Of a stretch of DNA of 18,662 nucleotides, positions 7,168-14,815 are shown in pieces. A model generated the notes under the pieces. The model searched no databases. It was given only the letters and a program-made list of their open reading frames with translations, and was not told the origin of the DNA. The stretch lies in contig JBITAG010000083.1 in NCBI GenBank assembly GCA_044439985.1, positions 1 to 18,662 on the forward strand, read 5' to 3'. The DNA is from JAJRXR01 sp044439985. Lineage in GTDB: Bacteria > Planctomycetota > Phycisphaerae > Phycisphaerales > UBA1924. A program made the position numbers and the translations under genes. Every line of letters begins with the position of its first letter. Positions within the stretch are counted from its first letter, which is position 1.

Positions 7168-8401
7168 CAGGGTATTCAAAGGACTGGCGGAAAGGCGGGC
7201 GGGGCTTGTGAAGGGCCACGTTGACCACCAGACCGACCATCATCCAGCAGGCGAGGAGGCTCGAGCCCCCGTAGGAGACGAAGGGGAGGGTGATCCCGAT
7301 GATGGGCGCCACGCCGAGGTTCATCCCGATGTTGATCACCATCTGCGCGGCCACGAACGCCGGAAGGCCGACGGCGATCAGCCGTCCCATCGGCTCCTTG
7401 CACGAGCCGGCCACCAGCAGGCACCCCCCGATCCAGACCAGGAAAAGGGCGATCACCCCCAGCCCGCCCCAGAACCCGAAGCGGGTGACGATGACCGCGA
7501 AGACCATGTCGTTGTGACGCTCCGGGAGCGCGTTGTAGTGCACGAGGGCCCGGGCCGCGGGCGAGGGCGCCCCGGTGGCCTGTCCGGCGCCGATGAGCGT
7601 CTGGGCGGTGAAGGACTGGAAGTTGATGTCGTGGGCGGTGGCCTGATCCCCCTCGATCGCCTTGAGCATGCCGACAATGCGCGTCTTCTGGTGGGGCTTG
7701 AGGAACGGATACGCCGCGGGCGCCGCCAACGCCGCGCAGAGCACGATGATCGAGAGGTGCCGGAGCCGGGCGCCCGCGGCGATAAGCATCGCGAAAAGGG
7801 CGGGGACGTAGAGCGATGCGGTGCCCAGGTCGGGCTGGAGCGTGATGAGCCCGACGGGAATCGCGGCGATCAGGCCAGGGACGATCAGGCCCGTGAACTG
7901 ACGGTGCTTGGTGCGGTACCGCAGGTACTGCGCCACGACGAGCACAAAAGCGAGCTTGGCGAACTCGGAGGGCTGGAAGCTCGCCGGCCCGAGGTCGTAC
8001 CAGCTCCTCGCGCCCGAACGCACCGGGGCGATCGACTCGGGGAGCACGGGTACGAGCAGCAGGATCAAGGCGAGGAAGAGCCCGGCGATCAGCGGCCAGG
8101 CGATCATCGCCAGCACGCGGTAGTGCGGGAGGGCGATGATGGTCGCCGCGAGCATCCCCACGATCGCGAAGACGACCTGCTTCCACGCCGTGGGCGCCAG
8201 GTCCACCACCCCCTCCGGACGGACAGTCTCGGCCACGTCGATCGCGTAGATGCCCACGATCGAGAGCCCGATCGAGGCGATGACGGTCAGCCAGGAGGCG
8301 TTGATCAGACGCAGCGAGGAGCGGACGTCATCGCGCGTGCCCCCGGCCGGGCCACGGATGATCCCGCTGAGCAGCCCGAGTGCGCCGGTCTGTGCGCTCA
8401 C
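7088..8401 (-). CDS. rodA: RodA, SEDS peptidoglycan glycosyltransferase
   Basis: A polytopic 437-aa SEDS protein (RodA/FtsW family) with about ten hydrophobic helices, which polymerises lipid II during cell elongation. Conserved segments are WYDLG followed by FQPSEFAKL (143-151), QPDLGTA (189-195), LPERHNDMVFAV (292-303) with the essential-type Asp at 298, and a C-terminal FVSYGGSS. It is called RodA rather than FtsW because the PBP2 gene directly precedes it. The start is GTG 8401, overlapping the PBP2 stop as GTGA, which suggests translational coupling. Oddly, the residues after the HND loop read FAVIVTRFG where most relatives have FAV(I/L)xEE. The soluble tail after residue 400 is polar, and its coding sequence overlaps rsmG. 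Confidence 0.93.
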   Translation of the reverse strand: MSAQTGALGLLSGIIRGPAGGTRDDVRSSLRLINASWLTVIASIGLSIVGIYAIDVAETVRPEGVVDLAPTAWKQVVFAIVGMLAATIIALPHYRVLAMIAWPLIAGLFLALILLLVPVLPESIAPVRSGARSWYDLGPASFQPSEFAKLAFVLVVAQYLRYRTKHRQFTGLIVPGLIAAIPVGLITLQPDLGTASLYVPALFAMLIAAGARLRHLSIIVLCAALAAPAAYPFLKPHQKTRIVGMLKAIEGDQATAHDINFQSFTAQTLIGAGQATGAPSPAARALVHYNALPERHNDMVFAVIVTRFGFWGGLGVIALFLVWIGGCLLVAGSCKEPMGRLIAVGLPAFVAAQMVINIGMNLGVAPIIGITLPFVSYGGSSLLACWMMVGLVVNVALHKPRPPFRQSFEYPDDDERTPLGSGKYGRSIGFSGRAVTR

Positions 8402-10785
8402 GACCGGTCCTCCGCGTCGGGATCGACCTCGGGCAGGTACCCCTCCTGCACCAACGCCCGGATGATCTGGTTGGCGATCGGCCCGGAGACCCGCCCGCCC
8501 GAGCCGGCGTACTCCATGACGACCGCGACGGCGTATCGCGGCGCTTCGCCCTCGGGCGCGACGAGCACCACGAACCAGGAGTGATCCCCCTCGCGCTCAA
8601 CGGTGCTGGGCAGCGGGCCATCGCCGTCGGGGTCGTAGCTCAGGTCGGGCGCCGTCGCGGTGCCGGTCTTGCCCCAGACGCTCACGCCGGGGACATCGAA
8701 GATGGGCAGGCGTCGCCCGTCCGAGTAGGTGATGGCGTGCCCGGTCCCGTCCGCGTCGCTCACGGAGCCGTGCAGCCCCAGGAGGGCCAGCCGTCGCGCC
8801 TCGTCGGGCATGGGCACGGGGGGCAGATCCCGCTTCGGCGCCCCGCGGACCAGGTGGGGCGCGATGCGCCGCCCGCCCCGAACGAGCGTGGCAAGCGCGT
8901 CGGCGGCGTGGAGCGGAGTCCAGGCGACCGGGCCCTGCCCGATCCCCATGAGGATCGTGTCCCAGACCTGGAGCCCCGCCCCCGAGTTGTCGTTGTCAAA
9001 GGCGCCGATCGCCCCCGGGAACTCCGGCCCGATCCCCAGCCCGAACCCCTCACCCAGACCGATCGCGCGGTACGCCTCCGCGATCCCTCGCGCGCCGAGC
9101 CGTCGCCCCGCCTCGTAAAAGAAGATGTTGCACGAGTGCTTTACCGCCTCGGCGCCGTCGAGCGGCTGACCATCGGGCGAATGTGTCATCCCGTACTGCT
9201 TGTAGATCCAGCACCGGAAGGAATCGGTCTTGCCCGGCAGCAGGTGCCCGGTGCAGACGATGCCGACGCCCGGGTCCACCTTGCCCGCGTGCGCCGCGGC
9301 GCAGACCATCAGCGGCTTGACGATCGAGCCGGGGGGGTAAGGCTTGGCGATGGCGCGGTTGGTGTACGGGGCGTCAAGCGCGAGGGCCCGCTCGTACTCC
9401 TGTTCCGAGTCGAACCCCTGCTCTCGCCAGTCCTTGCCCCGCGGGATTCCGGGTGTCGAGACGAGCGCGAGGATGTCCCCCGAGTCGATGTCGAGGACGA
9501 CCGCGGCGCCGTTCAGGGGCGTGCCCAGCTCCACCTGCTCGTTGTGGTGCCAGCTCTGCACGATCGCCAGCCCGAGGCGCGGGTCCATCAACGCCCGGAT
9601 CCGGGCCTGGAGCATGATGTCGATCGTGAGTTCCACGTCTTCACCCGGCAACGGATCACGCTCCCGGATCTCGCCCGTGAGCAGGTTCTCCGACCGGACA
9701 CCTCGGACTCCCCGCAGGCGGTCCTCGAACGAGTACTCGAGCCCGGCGGCGCCGACGTTGTCTCCGTCCTGGTACTCGCCCAGGTCGTACCCGAGCGAGT
9801 CGACGGATCGCTCACGCAGCGCCTCGTCGCTCTCCAGCGCCTTCGACCGGCGTTCGACGTCTTCGGCGTAGACGGTTCGCCGCATCCGCCCGAGCAGGTG
9901 CCACGCGACGCCCTCGGACCGGATGCTCGTGTACCCCTCGCGCCGCAGGGGCCCGGGGAGTTTGGACAGGTCCACGTCGATCGCGACCTCGTCCCATGGA
10001 TAGGCCCGCCGGGTGGTGTTGCGGACCTCGAGCCCCGGCATCAGCTCGAGGCGCAGCGCCGCCTCCGTGCCTCCGGCGCGCAGGGTCGTGGTCCGTCCGA
10101 CCAGGCGTTCAAGCTCGAAGCCGACCTCGTCATCGACCCCCTCGATGAGGACGTGGGCCTGGCGTTGCTCGGCAATGCGCTGGTTCGCGCGGGCGCGCAG
10201 CCGCCTCAGGTCGTCCTCATCGGTCCGCAGCCCCTTGCGCTGGCGTTCGCTCGAGAGCGAGGCGATCCGCGCCTCCACGAGGCGATCGTGCATCGCCTCG
10301 ACCCGCTCGACGATGGTCCGGGCCCGGGCGACGAGCAGCCCCGGCTCCACGCCGCTGATCTCGCTCAGCCGGACCCACATCTCGTCGACGTGCCGGTCGA
10401 GCTTCTCGCGGTAGAGGGCGATGAGCGCGTCGCGTTCGCCCTCCTCCAGATCCCCCCACGTCTTCCTGTGGGCGGCGCGGGCGAGTCGGCGGGACTCGCG
10501 TTCGGCCCACTCCCCGGTCATCACGCGGTAGTCCACCGCGACGTCGTAGCTCGCCCGGTCGTGCGCGAGCACGCGTCCCTTGCGGTCGAGGATGCGCCCC
10601 CGGTAAGTGGGCGTCCAGCTCCTCCGGACCAGCTTCGCCTCGGCGTCGGCCCGACGCTGCGCCCCCTGGACGAGCGTGAGGTGGGCGAGCTTGCCCGAGA
10701 GCAGGAGGGAGACAAAGACCATCGCCGCCATCAGCAGCGCCAGTCTCCGGTGGAACATGCTGGGGATCAGTCGGGAAAGGTCCAT
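8398..10785 (-). CDS. mrdA: Penicillin-binding protein 2 (class B transpeptidase)
   Basis: A 795-aa bitopic protein that cross-links peptidoglycan together with RodA. It has one N-terminal membrane helix (about 15-36), then RGRILDRKG (62-70), typical of the start of the PBP dimer domain. The transpeptidase motifs are S487-I-V-K490, S551-C-N553 and K706-T-G-T-A710, with GQGPVAWTP near 616. The protein is about 160 residues longer than E. coli PBP2 (633 aa). Most of the excess is an Arg/Glu-rich, probably coiled region between about 95 and 330, ahead of the conserved GLEYSFEDRLRG block. The start ATG 10785 has only a weak Shine-Dalgarno; ATG 10758 is an alternative. folE2 ends 109 bp upstream, and no mreB, mreC or mreD lies within the window. 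Confidence 0.94.
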   Translation of the reverse strand: MDLSRLIPSMFHRRLALLMAAMVFVSLLLSGKLAHLTLVQGAQRRADAEAKLVRRSWTPTYRGRILDRKGRVLAHDRASYDVAVDYRVMTGEWAERESRRLARAAHRKTWGDLEEGERDALIALYREKLDRHVDEMWVRLSEISGVEPGLLVARARTIVERVEAMHDRLVEARIASLSSERQRKGLRTDEDDLRRLRARANQRIAEQRQAHVLIEGVDDEVGFELERLVGRTTTLRAGGTEAALRLELMPGLEVRNTTRRAYPWDEVAIDVDLSKLPGPLRREGYTSIRSEGVAWHLLGRMRRTVYAEDVERRSKALESDEALRERSVDSLGYDLGEYQDGDNVGAAGLEYSFEDRLRGVRGVRSENLLTGEIRERDPLPGEDVELTIDIMLQARIRALMDPRLGLAIVQSWHHNEQVELGTPLNGAAVVLDIDSGDILALVSTPGIPRGKDWREQGFDSEQEYERALALDAPYTNRAIAKPYPPGSIVKPLMVCAAAHAGKVDPGVGIVCTGHLLPGKTDSFRCWIYKQYGMTHSPDGQPLDGAEAVKHSCNIFFYEAGRRLGARGIAEAYRAIGLGEGFGLGIGPEFPGAIGAFDNDNSGAGLQVWDTILMGIGQGPVAWTPLHAADALATLVRGGRRIAPHLVRGAPKRDLPPVPMPDEARRLALLGLHGSVSDADGTGHAITYSDGRRLPIFDVPGVSVWGKTGTATAPDLSYDPDGDGPLPSTVEREGDHSWFVVLVAPEGEAPRYAVAVVMEYAGSGGRVSGPIANQIIRALVQEGYLPEVDPDAEDRS

Positions 10786-10845
10786 CTTCGCCCGGGTCGG
10801 CGCGTGGAGCGCACCTCGATCATTGCCCCGGGATCCGTCCCTGGG

Positions 10846-10879
10846 CGCCCGCCCCCATCATACGTGATCGGGCGGGGCG
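10846..10879 (-). terminator. Hairpin between folE2 and mrdA, no U-tract
   Basis: ATCA/TGAT (10857-10860 with 10865-10868) closes a TACG loop. The stem continues as CCC/GGG (10853-10855 with 10870-10872), then CCCG/CGGG (10848-10851 with 10873-10876), with one mismatch and one bulge. GTCC 10836-10839 and GGAC 10884-10887 could extend it. It lies 16 bp after the folE2 stop, in the 109-bp gap. Without a U-run it may be a weak terminator, an attenuator or a processing site. Confidence 0.35.
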
Positions 10880-10894
10880 ATCCGGACCGGAGGC

Positions 10895-11725
10895 TCAGCC
10901 TTCCCGCTTGTCGCGGGTGATCTGGGCGTACGCGTTGTGGGAGTGGATCGACTCGAAGTTCTCCGAGTTGATCTGGTACCAGAGCACCCGGTCCTCATCG
11001 TCCAGCGCCATCGCCAGGTCGCGCACGATGTCCTCGACGAACTTCGGGTTCTCGAACGCCTTCTCGGTCACGAACTTCTCGTCCGGACGCTTGAGCACGG
11101 CGTAGACCGGGTGGCTGGCGGCGTTCTCGAGCATGGAGACCACCTCCTCGATCCAGACCGGCCCCTTGGTGCGAACCTTCGCCTCGATGCGGCACCGCTG
11201 GTTGTGGGCGCCGTACTCGGAGATCTCCTTCGAGCACGGGCAGAGGCTGGTCGCCGGGGCGGAGACGCCGATGATGAAGTCCTCGTGGGAGTTCGCGGTG
11301 CACTCGAAGGTGACCTCGTAGTTCATCAGGCCGGGCATCCCCGTCACCGGGGCCTTCTTCTCGATGAAGTAGGTGAAGGTCGCCTCGAAGTGGGCCTCCT
11401 CGGCCTCCAGACGCTCCTTGATCGCCCGGGCGATCTCCGGGATCTGCTCGGGGGTGATGGGCGAGCACTTGTGCTCGTTGAGCACCTCCAGGAACCGGCT
11501 CATGTGCGTGCCCTTCTGCGTGTGAGGCAGGGCGACGTACATGTTGATGGTCGCGACGGTGTGCTGGGTCCCGCCCGAGGGGGTCCGCAGCACCATCGGG
11601 TAAACCACGTCCTTGACCCCGACGCGGTCGATGGCGACCTGGCGGCTGTCGGCGGAGGCCTGCACGTCGGGCATCGTCATTTTGCTCTCCATGGCGCCCT
11701 CGGCCGCGCGTGTCTTCGTGCTCAC
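10895..11725 (-). CDS. folE2: GTP cyclohydrolase FolE2 (type IB)
   Basis: A 276-aa enzyme converting GTP to 7,8-dihydroneopterin triphosphate, the first step of folate and queuosine synthesis. The FolE2/MptA signature is clear: SLCPCSKE (Cys162 and Cys164), EYGAHNQR with His174, and ENPKFVED near 225-232. Unlike FolE, FolE2 enzymes are known not to depend strictly on zinc and are often Zur-controlled; no AT-rich Zur-like operator is visible upstream. The start chosen is GTG 11725 because AAAGGA lies six bases before it, the best Shine-Dalgarno in this region. An in-frame ATG at 11803 would add 26 Arg-rich residues and lacks such support. A 114-bp leader with small hairpins separates it from the membrane protein gene upstream. 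Confidence 0.95.
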   Translation of the reverse strand: MSTKTRAAEGAMESKMTMPDVQASADSRQVAIDRVGVKDVVYPMVLRTPSGGTQHTVATINMYVALPHTQKGTHMSRFLEVLNEHKCSPITPEQIPEIARAIKERLEAEEAHFEATFTYFIEKKAPVTGMPGLMNYEVTFECTANSHEDFIIGVSAPATSLCPCSKEISEYGAHNQRCRIEAKVRTKGPVWIEEVVSMLENAASHPVYAVLKRPDEKFVTEKAFENPKFVEDIVRDLAMALDDEDRVLWYQINSENFESIHSHNAYAQITRDKREG

Positions 11726-11774
11726 TGGGTGTCCTTTGTGCGTTCGCCGGGGCGCCGAGCGTCGATGCGACACC

Positions 11775-11807
11775 CCGCGTCCAACGCGGTCGAGGCCAAA
11801 CAAGGCC
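11775..11807 (-). other. Two small hairpins in the folE2 leader
   Basis: CCGCGT/ACGCGG (11775-11780 with 11784-11789, loop CCA) and GGCC/GGCC (11794-11797 with 11804-11807, loop AAACAA) stand 50-82 bp before the folE2 start. They may belong to its 5' untranslated region. They match no riboswitch I can recognise, in particular no preQ1 or THF class. Chance formation in GC-rich DNA is possible. Confidence 0.2.
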
Positions 11808-11836
11808 CCGGATGCGGCTATTCCGGAACTCGGGGC
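11805..11836 (-). terminator. Possible terminator of the membrane protein gene
   Basis: On the minus strand GCCCCG (11831-11836) pairs with CGGGGC (11805-11810) four bases after the stop codon at 11840. A self-complementary TTCCGGAA lies in the loop. The stem is followed by CTTGTTTGG, the only faintly T-rich tract after any gene here. It is the best candidate for a factor-independent terminator, though still weak. It overlaps the second leader hairpin listed for folE2, so the two may be alternative folds. Confidence 0.3.
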
Positions 11837-11839
11837 AGT

Positions 11840-12718
11840 TTAGGCGCGGGCGGGGCGTCGCCCCGAGGCGTGCGATGAGGTGTCGAGCATCGAGCCGACC
11901 CATCCCAGCCCGATCGGCGCTCCCAGGGTCATCCCGACGAGCACGTCGAACGGTTGGAGGCGAACCGGGCCCGGGAGGCTGTCGCTCACGACCGCGTCAC
12001 GCAGCCCCTCCCCCCCCGGCATGATGAGCCCCATCGCGGGCGCCGCGACGCAGGCGAGCAGCACCCCGAGCAGCGCCGCGAGCGGGGGGACGTCCTTCCC
12101 CGCGAACGAGCCGCACCAGATGCCGACCGAGCCGGCGCCGATGCCCCCCAGGAATCCCGCAAAGAGCGCCTGACCGCGGGTCGGCTCGGTCGCGACGAAC
12201 CAGGCGATCACCATCGACGCGACGAGGGCCCCCGCCATCGCGGCGAGCCCCGGGCCGGTCGTGAGGGACTTGTGCAGCTGTTCGCGAACCGGCGCACAGA
12301 GCGGGTCATCGTCGTTGGGCGCGCCGACATGCACGACGCCCAGCAGCAGGATCAGCCCCAGACCCAGCATCAGCACGCCCTCGCCCAGCAGGGTGACCAG
12401 CAGACCGGAACCGCTGTGGGAGCGGGCGAGCAGCCCGATCGGCGCGGTGTACCAGGCGGCCCACCCGAGCGTGAGCCCCCCCACGGTCAACCCGACGCGG
12501 GCGCCGAGGAACCGGGACGCGGGCAACGCCCCCACCAGCGCGAGCGTGACGATGGCGAACGCCACGAGAACGCCCAGGGCGGGCGTCGTGTTCACCAGCA
12601 GGGTGACGTCCTGGCTCCCGTCCGAGGCACGCAGGAGGCCGACCAGCCGGCTCGCGCTGGGGCCCAGCACGAACAACGCGAGAATCGGCATCACCCATCG
12701 CAGCACGACTTTGGTCAT
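11840..12718 (-). CDS. Polytopic membrane protein, unknown function
   Basis: The product is 292 aa from ATG 12718, chosen because the protein then begins with a hydrophobic helix (MTKVVLRWVMPILALFVL). The longer in-frame ATG at 12820 adds a low-complexity Arg/Pro/Gly leader and overlaps the gap to the divergent gene. I count about eight hydrophobic helices with short loops, and one more polar loop with acidic residues near 135-150 (GAPNDDDPLCAPVREQ). The C-terminus is basic. No catalytic motif, transporter signature or named family is recognisable. It is divergent from another multi-helix protein 116 bp away, and upstream of folE2 on the same strand. Confidence 0.75.
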   Translation of the reverse strand: MTKVVLRWVMPILALFVLGPSASRLVGLLRASDGSQDVTLLVNTTPALGVLVAFAIVTLALVGALPASRFLGARVGLTVGGLTLGWAAWYTAPIGLLARSHSGSGLLVTLLGEGVLMLGLGLILLLGVVHVGAPNDDDPLCAPVREQLHKSLTTGPGLAAMAGALVASMVIAWFVATEPTRGQALFAGFLGGIGAGSVGIWCGSFAGKDVPPLAALLGVLLACVAAPAMGLIMPGGEGLRDAVVSDSLPGPVRLQPFDVLVGMTLGAPIGLGWVGSMLDTSSHASGRRPARA

Positions 12719-12834
12719 GCCCGGATCATCGGTCCGCCGACCCCCCGGGGCAAGCGCGGCCCGTGAACCGGCCCGTCCGGACGCCGGGCGCGGTAGCATC
12801 GGACCGGACACCAGACCCATTGGGGAGCCACGAC

Positions 12835-14064
12835 ATGGGTGAGCAGGACACGCCGAAGAGCCCGGAACCGATCGCTCGCGAGCCTCGCGTGATGTTGGGC
12901 GACCTGACCAGCGGGCTGCTCTGGCCCAATCTGCTCCGGGCCACGCCCCTTTCCCTGCGGACCGGGCGGATCGCGCTCGGGCTCGGCGCCTGGGTCCTCA
13001 TTCTCCTCCTGGGCAACCTCAACACCCTCTGGTCCGACAAGCCCGCCTTCATCGATGCGCTCCACGGGATGATCCAGCGTCCCCTGGGGTGGATGGGCGC
13101 CTCGGCGACCGCGCTCGACGCGCGGGGCTTCGTCGCCGGCGCCATCGCCCTGGGTGACGTCCCCCGCGCCCTCGTCGAGACCTACCCCGTCTCCACGTTC
13201 GCGCTCGGCCTGCCGATGATCGCCATCTGGGTCCGCCTCGGGGGGGCGATCTCCCGGTCCGCCGCGGAAGAGTTCTGCCTCGACCGGGTGACGCCCTGGA
13301 ATGAGGCGATGCGGTTCTCCTTGCGCAAGTGGGTGGCCCTCTTCGCCGCGGTCGTTGCGCCCCTCGCCGTTGTCGCGGTCCTCGCCCTCCTTCTGGCCGT
13401 CGTCGGGCTGGTCTTCGCCGTGCCCGTTGCGCACCTGCTCCCGGCGGTCCTCTACCCCCTCTTCCTTCTTCTGGGCGCCCTCGCGGTCATGATCACCCTG
13501 CTCTGGGTCATCGGGCACCCGATGCTCGTCCCCGGGGTCGCCTGCGAGGGGACCGACGCATTCGACGCCGTCCAGCGCGCCTTTGCCTACGTGCTCGCCC
13601 GCCCGATGCGTCTGGTTCTCTACGGCGCCCTGCTGATCGTGCAGGGTGTCATCATCTTCGGGCTCGCCAGCGGCGTCATCGCGGGCGCCGCCGGGTTCAC
13701 CGCGACCACCAGCGGCGCGTTCATCGGGGACACCCCGCGAGAGATCCTCACCCCCGTCCCCGACACCGACCCCGTCTCCCAGCGGTCTTCGGACGCGCCC
13801 CGCATCACCCGCGCCGGGTTCGCCCAGCAGACAGACGAGGCGACGACCGAGGAATCCGACGCGGAAGCGAGCGGCCCGATCGCCACCCACGGGTGGTCGA
13901 GACGGATCGTCAACTTCTGGACCGGCGCCCTCGAGCTGCTGCTCGGCGCCTTCTTCGTCAGCTACTTCTTCACCGCCTCGACCATTCTCTACCTGCTGCT
14001 CCGCCGGCTCTGCGACGGGCAGGACGTCGCCGAGTTGTGGATGCCCGCCCCGGACCGGGGCTAA
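12835..14064 (+). CDS. Polytopic membrane protein, unknown function
   Basis: The product is 409 aa from ATG 12835, chosen because GGGGAG lies seven bases upstream; an in-frame ATG at 12763 has no such signal. A polar N-terminus of about 45 residues is followed by helices near 46-62, 121-138, 168-195, 201-226 and 258-287. A polar, Thr/Asp/Glu-rich loop follows (about 295-350), then a last long helix at 365-392. The segment ACEGTDAFDAVQRAFAYVLA (236-255) between helices resembles the amphipathic repeats of bacterial membrane proteins in the DUF4013/DUF975 style, but I cannot place it firmly. It ends 7 bp before the truB stop, in convergent orientation, leaving no room for a terminator. Confidence 0.78.
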   Translation: MGEQDTPKSPEPIAREPRVMLGDLTSGLLWPNLLRATPLSLRTGRIALGLGAWVLILLLGNLNTLWSDKPAFIDALHGMIQRPLGWMGASATALDARGFVAGAIALGDVPRALVETYPVSTFALGLPMIAIWVRLGGAISRSAAEEFCLDRVTPWNEAMRFSLRKWVALFAAVVAPLAVVAVLALLLAVVGLVFAVPVAHLLPAVLYPLFLLLGALAVMITLLWVIGHPMLVPGVACEGTDAFDAVQRAFAYVLARPMRLVLYGALLIVQGVIIFGLASGVIAGAAGFTATTSGAFIGDTPREILTPVPDTDPVSQRSSDAPRITRAGFAQQTDEATTEESDAEASGPIATHGWSRRIVNFWTGALELLLGAFFVSYFFTASTILYLLLRRLCDGQDVAELWMPAPDRG

Positions 14065-14071
14065 GGACGCC

Positions 14072-14815
14072 TCACCGCTTCGGCAAGAGCCGCTCCACCT
14101 CGGGCGTGATCGTCAGATCACCCTGCGTCAGCGGGTCGGGCAGGGCGTCGAGCGTGACCGCCTCCTCAATGGTGAACCGCCCCACGCGCGTGCGGCGCAG
14201 CCCCCCGAGCATCCCCCCCACGCCCAGCGCGTCGCCCAGGTCCCGAGCCAGCGAGCGGATGTAGACCCCCTTGCCGCACCGAACGTCGAGGGTCAGTCGG
14301 GGCCACTCGTACGCGGCGACGGAGATCTCGTGGATGACCACGGGGCGGGCCTCCGGGGCCGGGGCGTCGCCCGCGCCGGCGCGGTGGTAGGCGCGCCTAC
14401 CGCCGATCATCACCCCCGAGTGCGCCGGCGGGCGCTGCCGAATCGTCCCGATGAACCGCTCGAGCGCTCCCTCGATCCGGTCACGCGCCACGGGCGCCGC
14501 ACCGGGCGTGGGGACCGCCTCGCTCTCGAGATCATCCGTCGGCGAGGTCACGCCCAGGTCCACCTCCGCCCGGTACGCCTTCTCGCCGGCCATGACCTGA
14601 TCGCAGAGCTTGGTCGCTTTCCCGATCAGGATGACCAGCACGCCCGAGGCGAGAGGATCGAGTGTCCCCCCGTGCCCGACCTTGACGCGTTTGGGCGCCC
14701 CGCCGGCGCGGAGGCGCGCCTTGACGACGGTGCAGACGCTTGTGGAGGTCCGCCCGTACGCCTTGTCGATCACGAGCACCCCCGTGGGGCTCGGCGTCTG
14801 GTTCGGATCGGTCAT
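14072..14815 (-). CDS. truB: tRNA pseudouridine-55 synthase TruB
   Basis: A 247-aa enzyme that isomerises U55 in the T-loop of tRNAs. The catalytic block is GHGGTLDPLASGVL with the family Asp, followed by GEKAYRAEVDLG with the conserved Tyr, and CGKGVYIRSLARDLG with the conserved Arg. The C-terminal block is LRRTRVGRF. The usual PPxxSAxKxxG motif is changed to PPAHSGVMIGGRRAYHRAG, losing the Lys. The protein is short because no PUA domain follows the catalytic core. The start ATG 14815 overlaps the glycosyltransferase stop by one base (TGATG), indicating cotranslation. The frame stays open far upstream, but this start alone gives the family N-terminus (GVLVIDKAYG). Confidence 0.94.
   Translation of the reverse strand: MTDPNQTPSPTGVLVIDKAYGRTSTSVCTVVKARLRAGGAPKRVKVGHGGTLDPLASGVLVILIGKATKLCDQVMAGEKAYRAEVDLGVTSPTDDLESEAVPTPGAAPVARDRIEGALERFIGTIRQRPPAHSGVMIGGRRAYHRAGAGDAPAPEARPVVIHEISVAAYEWPRLTLDVRCGKGVYIRSLARDLGDALGVGGMLGGLRRTRVGRFTIEEAVTLDALPDPLTQGDLTITPEVERLLPKR

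Noticed and set aside
8380..10920. Long plus-strand open frame (about 846 codons) opposite mrdA
   Set aside because: Mirror frame of PBP2, which has all transpeptidase motifs. The translated sequence is Arg/Pro/Asp-rich with no domain.
12715..13890. Minus-strand open frame of 391 codons
   Set aside because: Antisense to the 409-aa membrane protein. It is a hydrophilic Gly/Asp/Arg-rich product, as expected opposite a hydrophobic protein.
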